Assembly: GCA_004124475.1 (NCBI GenBank)
Contig: SCKK01000042.1
Coordinates: 1 to 32,085, forward strand
Origin: Fidelibacterota bacterium
GTDB lineage: Bacteria > Fidelibacterota > Marinisomatia > Marinisomatales > SCKK01
DNA length: 32,085 nucleotides
Reading direction: 5' to 3'
This document shows positions 24,880 to 32,085 of the stretch, piece by piece. Numbering within the stretch: the first letter of the stretch is position 1; every line of letters begins with the position of its first letter. Below the pieces are notes generated by a model. That model ran no database searches. It was not told the DNA's origin and saw only the letters and a list, made by a program, of their open reading frames with translations. Made by a program: the position numbers and the translations under genes.

Positions 24880-25142
24880 AAAGAGTTTCTCCCTATTTAC
24901 GTATTTTGTAACTCTTTAGCCTATTTTTCGGAGCGTGGCTTTAGTAAAAGGCTAAGTCCAGAAGATTCGGGATAAGGATCAGATTTAGCTACCATACCGG
25001 CATTTCTGTCCGTTAGCTAACGGATAGCTCATCTCCCTAAGAATGAAAATTTAAGATTTATTTCTTCATTCTTCATTCTATTTCCCTGCACCTGCGCTTT
25101 AGCCTAAATAGTTACCGTATTTTTAATGATGACTACCCATTG
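24880..25142. other. Non-coding stretch between TPR gene and tRNA-Leu(GAG)
   Basis: About 260 bases with no supported gene. It holds the perfect palindrome at 25009-25024 next to TAGCTCATCTCCC, which weakly resembles the start of a tRNA on the minus strand (GGGAGAT-GAGCT). The pairing 3' acceptor is not found, so I do not call a tRNA remnant. Confidence 0.4.
25009..25024. repeat. Perfect 16-bp palindrome TCCGTTAGCTAACGGA
   Basis: Fully self-complementary. Relative of 18321-18336; it lies 119 bases beyond the 3' end of tRNA-Leu(GAG). Confidence 0.75.
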
Positions 25143-25226
25143 TGCCGAAGGCGGGACTCGAACCCGCACAAGATTTCTCTCACTGCCCCCTCAAGACAGC
25201 GTGTCTACCAGTTCCACCACTTCGGC
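25143..25226 (-). tRNA. tRNA-Leu (anticodon GAG)
   Basis: 84-nt class II tRNA. Acceptor GCCGAAG/CTTCGGC, discriminator A; anticodon stem CTGTC/GGCAG with loop TTGAGGG, anticodon GAG. Long variable arm; T-arm GCGGG-TTCGAGT-CCCGC. No encoded CCA. It begins 5 bases after the secG stop on the same strand, as leuU does after secG in E. coli. Confidence 0.95.
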
Positions 25227-25231
25227 AAATA

Positions 25232-25570
25232 TTACTCGTCATCAGTGACCGGGAACGAGATAGGAACGGGTAAATCATAGCCTGGTGTTATAACTCGTTC
25301 TTCAGCTTTCTTTTTTACAATAGATTCTGTAGCAGAGCCACTAGGTATATTTACTAAGCTTATCAAAATCGCCAAAGTCATAAACCCAATTGCTAAACCT
25401 ACTGTAACTTTACTTAAAAAACTCCCGGCACCTCGGCCTCCAAACATAGCAGTGGACATACCTCCACCAAAAGTCCCTGCCAAACCACCCCCTTTACTAG
25501 ACTGCATAAGTATGACCACAACCAATAGTACACTTACAAGTACATGCAAAAATACAAAAAATCCATACAT
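25232..25570 (-). CDS. secG: Preprotein translocase subunit SecG
   Basis: Small inner-membrane subunit of SecYEG that aids protein export. The 112 residues have two membrane segments (FFVFLHVLVSVLLVVVILM and TVGLAIGFMTLAILISLV). The family signature QSSKGGGLAGTFGG follows, with a Gly-rich AMFGGRGAGSFLSKVT. A polar C-terminal tail (KKKAEERVITPGYD) is common in this group. It lies 12 bases after tpiA and is followed after 5 bases by tRNA-Leu(GAG), probably a single transcript. Confidence 0.95.
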   Translation of the reverse strand: MYGFFVFLHVLVSVLLVVVILMQSSKGGGLAGTFGGGMSTAMFGGRGAGSFLSKVTVGLAIGFMTLAILISLVNIPSGSATESIVKKKAEERVITPGYDLPVPISFPVTDDE

Positions 25571-25582
25571 TTATTATTTCCT

Positions 25583-26350
25583 CTATTCGTTTTCTTTAAC
25601 TATGTTAATAATCTTCTCGAAACTTTCTACTTCTAAGCTTGCTCCTCCAATTAAAAACCCATCCACTCCCTCAATTTCTATCAGTTCCTTCGCATTATCC
25701 AAATTCACACTACCACCATAAATAATCCTAAGTTTCTCTAAACATTCCGGAATACGTCTACTAATTCGTTCACGGATAAACTGATGAGTTATTTTGACTT
25801 GGCTGGGCGTGGCATTTTCTCCTGTCCCGATAGCCCAAACAGGTTCATAAGCAAAAATAAACCTATTTAGTTCAACTTCGTTTATAGTCTCAAGCAATCT
25901 GGACAACTGTCTTTCCAATACTTCTTCGGTCCGCCCACTTTTCCTTTCGTCTATCTTTTCACCAACACAGAATATTGGTTTAATCCCTGATTTCAGCGCT
26001 GATATTACCTTTTTCATGATTGTTTCATCAGTTTCGTGAAACAGGTGTCTTCGTTCCGAATGACCTAAAATAACCCACTGAACTCCACAGGATTTTAACA
26101 TCAATGGAGATACCTCGCCAGTAAATGGACCAGATAACTCCCAATGCATATTCTGGGCGCCCAGTTGAATATTACCGCTATCAAGAAGTAAATTCATTTG
26201 AAAGAGCAATGGATATGAAACGCATAATATAATATCTACTTCAGGTTTGTACAAAATTTTATTATTCAAAATTTCGACGAATAATTTCCCTTCACTAATT
26301 GTCTTATTCATCTTCCAATTAGCTGCAACAACCGGAATTCTATTAGCCAT
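25583..26350 (-). CDS. tpiA: Triose-phosphate isomerase
   Basis: Interconverts dihydroxyacetone phosphate and glyceraldehyde-3-phosphate. The 255 residues carry all catalytic elements: Lys in AANWKMNK (N-terminus), His in ILGHSERRHLF, Glu in FAYEPVWAIGTGE, and the phosphate-binding YGGSVN and GFLIGGASLE loops. The ATG overlaps the pgk stop by one base (TAATG). It sits between pgk and secG, a common glycolysis-export arrangement. Confidence 0.98.
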   Translation of the reverse strand: MANRIPVVAANWKMNKTISEGKLFVEILNNKILYKPEVDIILCVSYPLLFQMNLLLDSGNIQLGAQNMHWELSGPFTGEVSPLMLKSCGVQWVILGHSERRHLFHETDETIMKKVISALKSGIKPIFCVGEKIDERKSGRTEEVLERQLSRLLETINEVELNRFIFAYEPVWAIGTGENATPSQVKITHQFIRERISRRIPECLEKLRIIYGGSVNLDNAKELIEIEGVDGFLIGGASLEVESFEKIINIVKENE

Positions 26351-27537
26351 TATACTCCTTCCAATACAGATAACGCAGGTAGCTTTTTCCCTGCAAGTAG
26401 TTCCAGAGAAGCCCCACCCCCTGTAGATATATGAGACATTAACGACATCATATTCAAGTCCCTGATAACCGCTGCCGTATCACCCCCTCCAATGATTGAC
26501 ACTCCCCCCCGTTCATTCACCTTTCCCACTGCATCAGCTATACCTACTGTACCCTGCTTGAACCTCGGATCCTCAAATACTCCCATGGGACCATTCCAGA
26601 CTATGGTACGACCTTTATTTATCACTTTTAAAAACTTGTTTAATGTAATTGTTCCTATATCAAATCCTATTTCGTCATTATTAAAATCTTCTAATATTTT
26701 TTCAGTGATTTCAGATGTAACTGAAAGACTTTTTACAACAATAAAATCCTCTGGTAATTGAATCGTAACATTTAGCTGTTTGGATTTCTTCATAATATCT
26801 TTGGCGGTTTCTATTAAATCATTCTCGAAAAGTGATTTTCCAATTTCAAACCCCTTTGCTTTTAAAAATGTAAACGCCATGGCGCCCCCAATGATTATAT
26901 CGTCTGCTTCCTTTAAAAAACGGTGAATCAACTTTAATTTTGTTCCTATTTTGGCGCCTCCTAAAATAATGACAAGTGGTCTTACTGGGTTTTGAATTGC
27001 ATTAAACAGAAAATCATATTCGCTTTTCATCAAAAATCCGATACCTTTTGTTTTAAAATATTTTACGACTCCAACGTTGGAAGCATGTGCTCGGTGAGCC
27101 GTACCAAAGGCATCATTAATATAAACTGTTCCATGTTTGGCTAATTGGTGACTGAAACCCGAATCATTTTCAGTTTCCCCTGGATAAAAACGTAAATTTT
27201 CAAGCAGGTGTACTTCGCCTGGAAGAAGATTTTTCGACACTGCTATAGCATCTTTAGAAATGCAGGAATTAGAAAATTTTACCGGTTTTTGAAGGTAATC
27301 TGAGAGGTATTCCCCGACAGGTATCAGACTTAATTCACTATTCCGTTTACCCTTTGGTCTTCCTAAATGAGACATCAGTATGACAGATGCACGATTATTC
27401 AAACAGTGTTCGATGGAAGGTAATGCAGCTTGAATTCGAAAATTGTCTTTAATAACCTCATGTTCAATAGGTACATTAAAATCAACTCGCATGAGTACCT
27501 TTTGATTTCTTATATTTATTGAATCAATCGTTATCAT
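26350..27537 (-). CDS. pgk: Phosphoglycerate kinase
   Basis: Makes ATP and 3-phosphoglycerate from 1,3-bisphosphoglycerate. The 395 residues have the substrate-binding N-domain (RVDFNVPIEH, MSHLGRPKG, FGTAHRAHAS) and the nucleotide C-domain (ILGGAKIGTKL, WNGPMGVFEDPRF, SIIGGGDTAAVI, STGGGASLELLAGKKLPALS). The length matches bacterial Pgk. It precedes tpiA with a one-base overlap. The upstream gap to comF (27538-27764) holds palindromic sequence. gapA is not in the window. Confidence 0.98.
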   Translation of the reverse strand: MITIDSINIRNQKVLMRVDFNVPIEHEVIKDNFRIQAALPSIEHCLNNRASVILMSHLGRPKGKRNSELSLIPVGEYLSDYLQKPVKFSNSCISKDAIAVSKNLLPGEVHLLENLRFYPGETENDSGFSHQLAKHGTVYINDAFGTAHRAHASNVGVVKYFKTKGIGFLMKSEYDFLFNAIQNPVRPLVIILGGAKIGTKLKLIHRFLKEADDIIIGGAMAFTFLKAKGFEIGKSLFENDLIETAKDIMKKSKQLNVTIQLPEDFIVVKSLSVTSEITEKILEDFNNDEIGFDIGTITLNKFLKVINKGRTIVWNGPMGVFEDPRFKQGTVGIADAVGKVNERGGVSIIGGGDTAAVIRDLNMMSLMSHISTGGGASLELLAGKKLPALSVLEGV

Positions 27538-27626
27538 GGATCTTTCAGGATGTTTTTATTCATATTTATTACTATATGTTCGGTTTTTGGTGAATTTGAT
27601 GATAAAGTTCCAAGTATCAGGTATTA

Positions 27627-27668
27627 TCCCAAAATTTCGGGACAAGTTTCTAGCAGAGTCCTGCGGAC
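27627..27668. repeat. Palindromic repeat pair between comF and pgk
   Basis: TCCCAAAATTTCGGGA (27627-27642, one mispair) and GTCC-TGC-GGAC (27658-27668). A direct repeat GGACAAGTTTC follows each arm. Related to the TCCCGAAATTTCGGGA core at 30165-30196. Confidence 0.65.
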
Positions 27669-27764
27669 AAGTTTCCCCGTTACGTTCACTTCATTCTCTA
27701 TAGGGGCTGGTGCTATTCACGTTTCAGGTTATTCCCATTTGAAACCCAAACTGATGCATTACTT

Positions 27765-28460
27765 TCATGCTTCAATTTTAGGGGTTCCTGAAGTAATAAC
27801 CGCAATAAATTCTGCCTTCTTTTCTCTCAATGCAAATGCACACCCTGCCAAAGTTGCTCCGGTTGTCAATACATCATCAACAATCAAATATCTTTTATAA
27901 GATGGTGATGAAGAAACTGAAAAGGCTTCTGATACATTTAATTTCCTCTCATCAATACCAAGAGTTGTTTGAGATTGTGTATTTTTCGTTCGTTTTAATA
28001 TTTTGAAATCATAAGGCACTCCGATCACCTTTGATAGTGATTTACCGATGAGATCACTCTGATTAAAACCACGAGATCGTAATTTTGCAGGGTGTAATGG
28101 TACTGGGATCACAACATCTAATTTTAAATATTGTAATTCAGTCAAAAACATTTTTCCCAATCTTAAACCCAATTCTTTCGCTACTATTCTCATTTCCTTG
28201 TATTTTAATGAATGAATAATATTTTGAAATATTTCATCAAAAAACCATCCGGTTAAGACATAATCCAACCCCTCTTTATGAGTTACTTCATTTTGCCAAT
28301 TCCCAAGATGTGTAGGGATCAATTTATCCCAACAATGGCTACATATTACATGTTCTCCTTGCGATAGTTTTATATTACAAACAAGGCAAAATGGGGGATA
28401 AATGATATCTATAAACCCACTCCACAGTTGACGTAATCCAAATCTTTTTTCTTTAATCAT
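27765..28460 (-). CDS. ComF-family phosphoribosyltransferase-like protein
   Basis: 231 residues. An N-terminal zinc ribbon has two Cys pairs (CLVCN at 25-28 and CSHCW at 40-43). A PRTase domain follows with DVVIPVPLHPAKLRSRGFNQSDLIGK and the PRPP-binding loop YLIVDDVLTTGATLAG. ComF proteins support DNA uptake in competent bacteria and GntX relatives gluconate use; the real biochemical reaction is uncertain. It is 227 bases upstream of pgk on the same strand, and the gap contains palindromic repeats, so co-transcription is uncertain. Confidence 0.9.
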   Translation of the reverse strand: MIKEKRFGLRQLWSGFIDIIYPPFCLVCNIKLSQGEHVICSHCWDKLIPTHLGNWQNEVTHKEGLDYVLTGWFFDEIFQNIIHSLKYKEMRIVAKELGLRLGKMFLTELQYLKLDVVIPVPLHPAKLRSRGFNQSDLIGKSLSKVIGVPYDFKILKRTKNTQSQTTLGIDERKLNVSEAFSVSSSPSYKRYLIVDDVLTTGATLAGCAFALREKKAEFIAVITSGTPKIEA

Positions 28461-28921
28461 TCAACACATAGGTTTTGGAAAACTTAATTGACCAAATTCT
28501 TTCCCATAAAACCCTTTTTTAGTGGATAATCCGTAGATGGATTTCCTATGAATATATGAGTCTTCTGCAATTTAGTTGTACAGTTTTCACTCCACAAAGA
28601 TCAAGCGAATATAAATCAACAGATTTCATTATATCACTATTTATAAAGGCTTAGGTAATGTGTTTACCAACTCGATAGAAAGGAAATGAACACATATTTA
28701 ATACTTCTTATTTATTCGCAATTAGTTTCAAAGGTCACTATACGCTAACCTTTTACGTGTTAATACATTACGTGAAGAAACCAACCAATTGTTTCCAACT
28801 AAATTTCAGAAGATCTGAATATTCCCTGCCCGCCCACCGGCGGACGGGCCGTCAGGCAGAGCAGACCTGGATCTTGGTTCTTTATTCACCTACCCATAAC
28901 AGAGGTAATACAATCAGTTCA
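28461..28921. other. Non-coding stretch between comF and hutI
   Basis: About 460 AT-rich bases upstream of comF and downstream of hutI. No gene or tRNA is supported. The one clear structure is the GC-rich palindrome at 28824-28860. A comF promoter probably lies in the first part but I could not place it with confidence. Confidence 0.4.
28824..28860. repeat. GC-rich CCTGCC-type palindrome
   Basis: Outer CTGCC/GGCAG and inner GCCC/GGGC around ACCGGCGG, standing out in AT-rich DNA about 60 bases after the hutI stop. Same family as 12659-12680 and 30165-30196. Confidence 0.7.
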
Positions 28922-30142
28922 TTAATCACTAAAATCGACAACTCGTTCCCCACATTTAATGACACATCTAATATTGTTCCCTCCAAACCAGTAAGGTATC
29001 TGGGAAAGGCTTTTCAAGTTCCAAATGATAAGATCAGCTTGTTTTCCCACTTCAAGACTGCCAACCTTGTCCTCCATATTCAAAGATCGAGCGGAATTAT
29101 AAGTGGTGCCAATGAATGCCTCCTCCACGTTCATTCCAAGATACAGACATGCCAGAGTCATAACAAACGGCATGGATTGAGTCATCGAACTTCCCGGATT
29201 AAAATCTGTGGCCAGCGCCACATTGACATCCTCATCAATAAATTTTCGAGCAGGAGCATAGTTTGATTCTCCTAAAAAGAAGGTAGTCGCCGGAAGTAAA
29301 ATTGCCGTCACTCCAGATTCTGCCATATTATGGATACCTTCATCGGATGTATGCATCAGATGATCAGCAGATGTTGCATTGAGCTCTGCAGCCAATATTG
29401 CCCCACCTGAATCAGCAAATTCATCTACATGCATACGAATTCCTAAGTTGTAGTTCTTAGCAGTGTTTAAAATTCGACGCGCATCATCGACTTCAAACCA
29501 ACCTTTTTCGCAGAATACATCGCAAAATTGAGCAATTCCCTGTTCTGATATCGCGGGAATCATCTCTTCACAAATAAGGTCAATATAGGCATTTCTGTCT
29601 GTTTCAAATTCTACAGGAAATGCATGTGCCCCAAGAAATGTGGGTACGATATCCAACTGCATGGACTCTCGGACTATATTTAACACTTTTAAAGATTTCA
29701 ATTCAGATTTCGTAGACAAACCATACCCACTTTTTGCTTCAATTGTGGTTGTTCCCAATTTGAGGAATTCTCTCATTCTTTGAGCAACTTTTTTGACCAA
29801 TTCATCTTCACTAATTTCCCTCAACGATCGGACACTAGAAAGTATCCCTCCTCCTGCTTCAGCTATTTCCTGGTAACTTTTTCCTGCCACCCGCATCTCG
29901 AATTCATACTCTCTTGTCTCGGAAAAGACAGGATGGGTATGGGGATCCACAAAACCAGGTGTGACTAAAGCGCCACCGGCATTAATTTCGTGGTCTGTTG
30001 ACCCCAATTCCTCACCTATTGCCACAATGATACCATCTTCGATATAAATTTCTGTATCCGAAACTCTTTCTAACCTGGAAAGGTGAGAGTTATAGGTAAC
30101 CAGTTCACCTATGTTTTTAATCTTCAGGGTTCTTAATTCCAA
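28922..30142 (-). CDS. hutI: Imidazolonepropionase
   Basis: Third step of histidine degradation: opens 4-imidazolone-5-propanoate to formiminoglutamate. The 406-residue amidohydrolase-fold protein has zinc ligands HTH (residues 68-70) in GFVDPHTHPVF, a His in MHVDEFAD, a His in SADHLMHTSDEG and an Asp in ATDFNPGSSMTQSMPF. The HutI-specific FEMRVAGKSYQEIAEAGGGI is present. It follows hutU after an 82-base gap that contains a composite palindromic repeat. Confidence 0.97.
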   Translation of the reverse strand: MELRTLKIKNIGELVTYNSHLSRLERVSDTEIYIEDGIIVAIGEELGSTDHEINAGGALVTPGFVDPHTHPVFSETREYEFEMRVAGKSYQEIAEAGGGILSSVRSLREISEDELVKKVAQRMREFLKLGTTTIEAKSGYGLSTKSELKSLKVLNIVRESMQLDIVPTFLGAHAFPVEFETDRNAYIDLICEEMIPAISEQGIAQFCDVFCEKGWFEVDDARRILNTAKNYNLGIRMHVDEFADSGGAILAAELNATSADHLMHTSDEGIHNMAESGVTAILLPATTFFLGESNYAPARKFIDEDVNVALATDFNPGSSMTQSMPFVMTLACLYLGMNVEEAFIGTTYNSARSLNMEDKVGSLEVGKQADLIIWNLKSLSQIPYWFGGNNIRCVIKCGERVVDFSD

Positions 30143-30164
30143 CTCTATATTCTTTGTATTCTCT

Positions 30165-30196
30165 CCTGCCTGCTCCCGAAATTTCGGGAGGCAGGG
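30165..30196. repeat. Composite palindrome between hutU and hutI
   Basis: A perfect 18-bp palindrome CTCCCGAAATTTCGGGAG sits inside CCTGC/GCAGG arms. One repeat family appears nested in another. It would form a strong RNA hairpin in the hutU-hutI transcript, 22 bases before hutI. Confidence 0.8.
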
Positions 30197-30224
30197 TTGC
30201 TTATGAAATAATATTATTCAAACA

Positions 30225-31886
30225 TTATTCGCTCTTCTCAAACGGTAATGTTAAATCCCATTTTATCGCATTTTCAATAGCTTTTCGGTATCCCGCATCC
30301 GCATGGCGGACAACTCCAATCCCGGGATCATTATTTAACACTCGCTCGATCCTGACAGCCATCTCCTGTGACCCATCTGCCACAACCACCTGCCCTGCAT
30401 GGATTGCCAATCCCATGCCAACCCCTCCACCATGATGAACGGAAACCCAACCGGCGCCACTGGCAGTATTCAAAAGAGCATTGAGAATAGGCCAGTCGGC
30501 TATGGCATCGCTCCCGTCTTTCATCCCCTCCGTTTCTCTGTACGGGGATGCCACGGATCCTGTATCGAGATGGTCCCGCCCGATAACGATGGGTGCTTTA
30601 ATCTCGCCAGTTGCAACCAATTCATTGATTGCCAGCCCAAATTTTGCCCGGTCACCATATCCCAGCCAACAAATTCTCGCGGGAAGTCCTTGGTATAGCA
30701 CTTTCTTTTGAACCAACTCTATCCAACGACAGAGCGCTTTGTCTTCTGGAAATAGTTCTAACACTTTTTCATCGGTTCGAGAAATATCCTCAGGATCACC
30801 GGATAAGGCAACCCACCGAAACGGACCCTTCCCCTCACAAAACAGTGGTCGGATATATGCCAGCACAAAACCGGGATAATCAAAGGCATTCTCCACGCCC
30901 GCTTTCTGTGCTTGACCTCGAAGATTATTCCCGTAGTCAAACACCACCGATCCCATTCTCTGCAATTCTATCATCGCCCTACAGTGTTCTGCCATTGCTT
31001 TAAAAGTAAGGTTAACATATTGTTCAGGATCGTTTTTTCTTAGGTCAAGCGCCTCCACTAAAGACATGCCATTTGGGATATATCCATTCAATTCATCGTG
31101 GGCGGAAGTCTGGTCAGTGACAAGGTCAGGTACCACTTTCTTTCTCACAAATTCCGGAAAAATGTCAGCCGCATTCCCCAACAAACCGATGGACTTGGCT
31201 TCCTTCTTTTCCATAGATGTTTGAGCAATGTGAATCGCATCATCAATGGATGTTACCATCACATCTAAATATTGTGTCTCCAACCTTCTCTGAATCCGCT
31301 CACTATCAACATCAACGGCAATCGTGACCGCTTCATTCATCGTTGCAGCCAATGGTTGAGCGCCTCCCATTCCCCCTAAACCTGCGGTCAGAAGTAATTT
31401 TCCTCTCAGACTTCCATTAAAATGTCTGTCAGCAACTGCAGAAAATGTTTCGTATGTTCCTTGTAGAATCCCTTGGGTTCCGATATAAATCCAACTGCCT
31501 GCTGTCATCTGCCCATACATAATAAGACCAAGCTTATCTAATTCACGGAAATGTTTCCACGTAGCCCATTGAGGAACGAGCATGGAATTGGAAATTAAAA
31601 CACGAGGGGAATATGGATGAGTTTTAAATATTCCGACTGGTTTCCCAGACTGTATCAGTAAAGTCTCATCGTTTTCGAGGGTTTTCAGTGATTTTAGAAT
31701 GGCATCAAAACAGTCCCAATTCCGAGCCGCTTTACCCGTACCGCCATAGACAATCAGTTCATCTGGTTTCTCTGCCACATCCGGATCCAGATTATTCTGA
31801 ATCATCCGGAAAGCAGCTTCTTGAACCCATCCCTTACAGTGGAGATGAGTTCCTTTTGGCGATTTTACAATACGTTTAGGATTCAT
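30225..31886 (-). CDS. hutU: Urocanate hydratase
   Basis: Second step of histidine degradation: hydrates urocanate to imidazolonepropionate with NAD+ as catalytic cofactor. The 553 residues have family hallmarks [15 protein letters not shown], the NAD-binding [15 protein letters not shown], the Cys-containing loop [18 protein letters not shown] and the C-terminal [16 protein letters not shown]. The length is normal. hutI follows. hutH and the final hydrolases are not in the window. An IS begins about 77 bases upstream of the start, so the natural upstream context may have been displaced. Confidence 0.98.
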   Translation of the reverse strand: MNPKRIVKSPKGTHLHCKGWVQEAAFRMIQNNLDPDVAEKPDELIVYGGTGKAARNWDCFDAILKSLKTLENDETLLIQSGKPVGIFKTHPYSPRVLISNSMLVPQWATWKHFRELDKLGLIMYGQMTAGSWIYIGTQGILQGTYETFSAVADRHFNGSLRGKLLLTAGLGGMGGAQPLAATMNEAVTIAVDVDSERIQRRLETQYLDVMVTSIDDAIHIAQTSMEKKEAKSIGLLGNAADIFPEFVRKKVVPDLVTDQTSAHDELNGYIPNGMSLVEALDLRKNDPEQYVNLTFKAMAEHCRAMIELQRMGSVVFDYGNNLRGQAQKAGVENAFDYPGFVLAYIRPLFCEGKGPFRWVALSGDPEDISRTDEKVLELFPEDKALCRWIELVQKKVLYQGLPARICWLGYGDRAKFGLAINELVATGEIKAPIVIGRDHLDTGSVASPYRETEGMKDGSDAIADWPILNALLNTASGAGWVSVHHGGGVGMGLAIHAGQVVVADGSQEMAVRIERVLNNDPGIGVVRHADAGYRKAIENAIKWDLTLPFEKSE

Positions 31887-31962
31887 TTGTCAGCAGAAAT
31901 TTATATGCCAATAAAGTGATATTCAAGGAGTTGCCAGTGAATTTATTACTATTTTATGTCAC

Positions 31963-32085
31963 TACTGTCCGGTTAAAATAGCGCTAATTGAGGCACAGGT
32001 TCCCTTGCCTTCTTGACTGTTTTCACGTTTAAGGACAAAATATCGATTAAATTTGTCCGTTCCATCAGAATTTCTTTGATCATTC
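31963..32085 (-). mobile_element. End of an IS4-like insertion sequence (cut by window edge)
   Basis: TACTGTCCGGTTAAAATAG near 31964-31982 looks like an IS terminal repeat and directly follows the transposase stop. Only one end is visible, so target duplication and exact boundary cannot be checked; the start is approximate. Confidence 0.55.
31973..32085 (-). CDS. C-terminus of a transposase (IS4/DUF4372-like)
   Basis: The visible C-terminal residues include ILMERTNLIDILSLN and end VPQLALF, with stop TAA at 31973-31975, overlapping the putative terminal repeat. The tail resembles DUF4372-containing IS4-family transposases as I remember them. The body lies beyond the window. It is transcribed towards hutU, so read-through from the IS could affect hut expression. 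Confidence 0.5.
   Translation of the reverse strand, partial: MIKEILMERTNLIDILSLNVKTVKKAREPVPQLALF

Noticed and set aside
24961-25040. Possible fourth tRNA remnant (GGGAGAT-GAGCT followed by a palindrome on the minus strand)
   Set aside because: Only about 12 bases look tRNA-like, it does not resemble the neighbouring tRNA-Leu(GAG), and no matching 3' acceptor is present.
27550-27900. 116-codon plus-strand open frame between pgk and comF
   Set aside because: It crosses palindromic repeats and then the 3' end of comF in antisense; composition is not protein-like.
28461-28921. Search for a small RNA or CRISPR-like array in the longest gene-free stretch
   Set aside because: No regularly spaced direct repeats and no conserved RNA fold recognised; only one palindrome is present.

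Overview
The window looks like chromosome of an AT-rich Gram-negative bacterium of the FCB (Fibrobacterota-Chlorobi-Bacteroidota) group. Candidatus Marinimicrobia or a close relative is my best guess. The reasons are a secreted thioredoxin with a Por/type IX C-terminal sorting domain (NAYPNPFN motif), an outer-membrane barrel protein, lipoproteins, and only patchy Shine-Dalgarno use. Most genes are on the minus strand.

Layout, left to right: an unidentified partial gene; smpB-tyrS; tRNA-Leu(CAG) with a damaged 5' copy of itself upstream; an AlkP-superfamily phosphatase, M3 metallopeptidase and DegT aminotransferase cluster; a secreted redox/outer-membrane cluster (TlpA, barrel protein, thioredoxin with sorting domain). 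Next is a decayed duplicate of tlpA split by an IS3-family element, then a FlgO/TolB-like secreted protein and gltX-glnS. An unusual tRNA-Ser locus follows (17629-18369), then a divergent shikimate-kinase-like gene. The HAD-acpS-nnr-vanZ-murA operon comes next, then a TPR lipoprotein-like/secreted protein. The block comF-pgk-tpiA-secG-tRNA-Leu(GAG) precedes hutU-hutI and the end of a second IS at the right edge.

The most interesting material is between the genes. Short palindromic elements, in several related families, have landed in or beside structured RNA genes and coding sequences. Two 36-bp elements sit exactly in tRNA loops: the T-loop of a tRNA-Ser(GCU) 3' copy and the anticodon loop of a tRNA-Ser(UGA)-like half. 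About 21 bp sits in frame in the IS3 transposase and brings a stop codon. Three class II tRNA genes (Leu-CAG, Ser-GCU, Ser-UGA) each have, 108-132 bp upstream, a truncated copy of their own 5' part in which arms are interrupted or replaced by these palindromes. In the Ser locus a GIY-YIG nuclease pseudogene lies exactly between two direct copies of the last 28 bp of the tRNA-Ser(GCU) region, as if it were the cargo of a very small tRNA-targeting element.

The rest is housekeeping: translation (tyrS, glnS, gltX, smpB, four tRNAs), envelope synthesis (murA), coenzyme repair and carrier-protein activation (nnr, acpS), lower glycolysis (tpiA, pgk), protein export (secG), DNA-uptake-type PRTase (comF) and histidine degradation (hutU, hutI). 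All calls are from reading the sequence; no database search was run.
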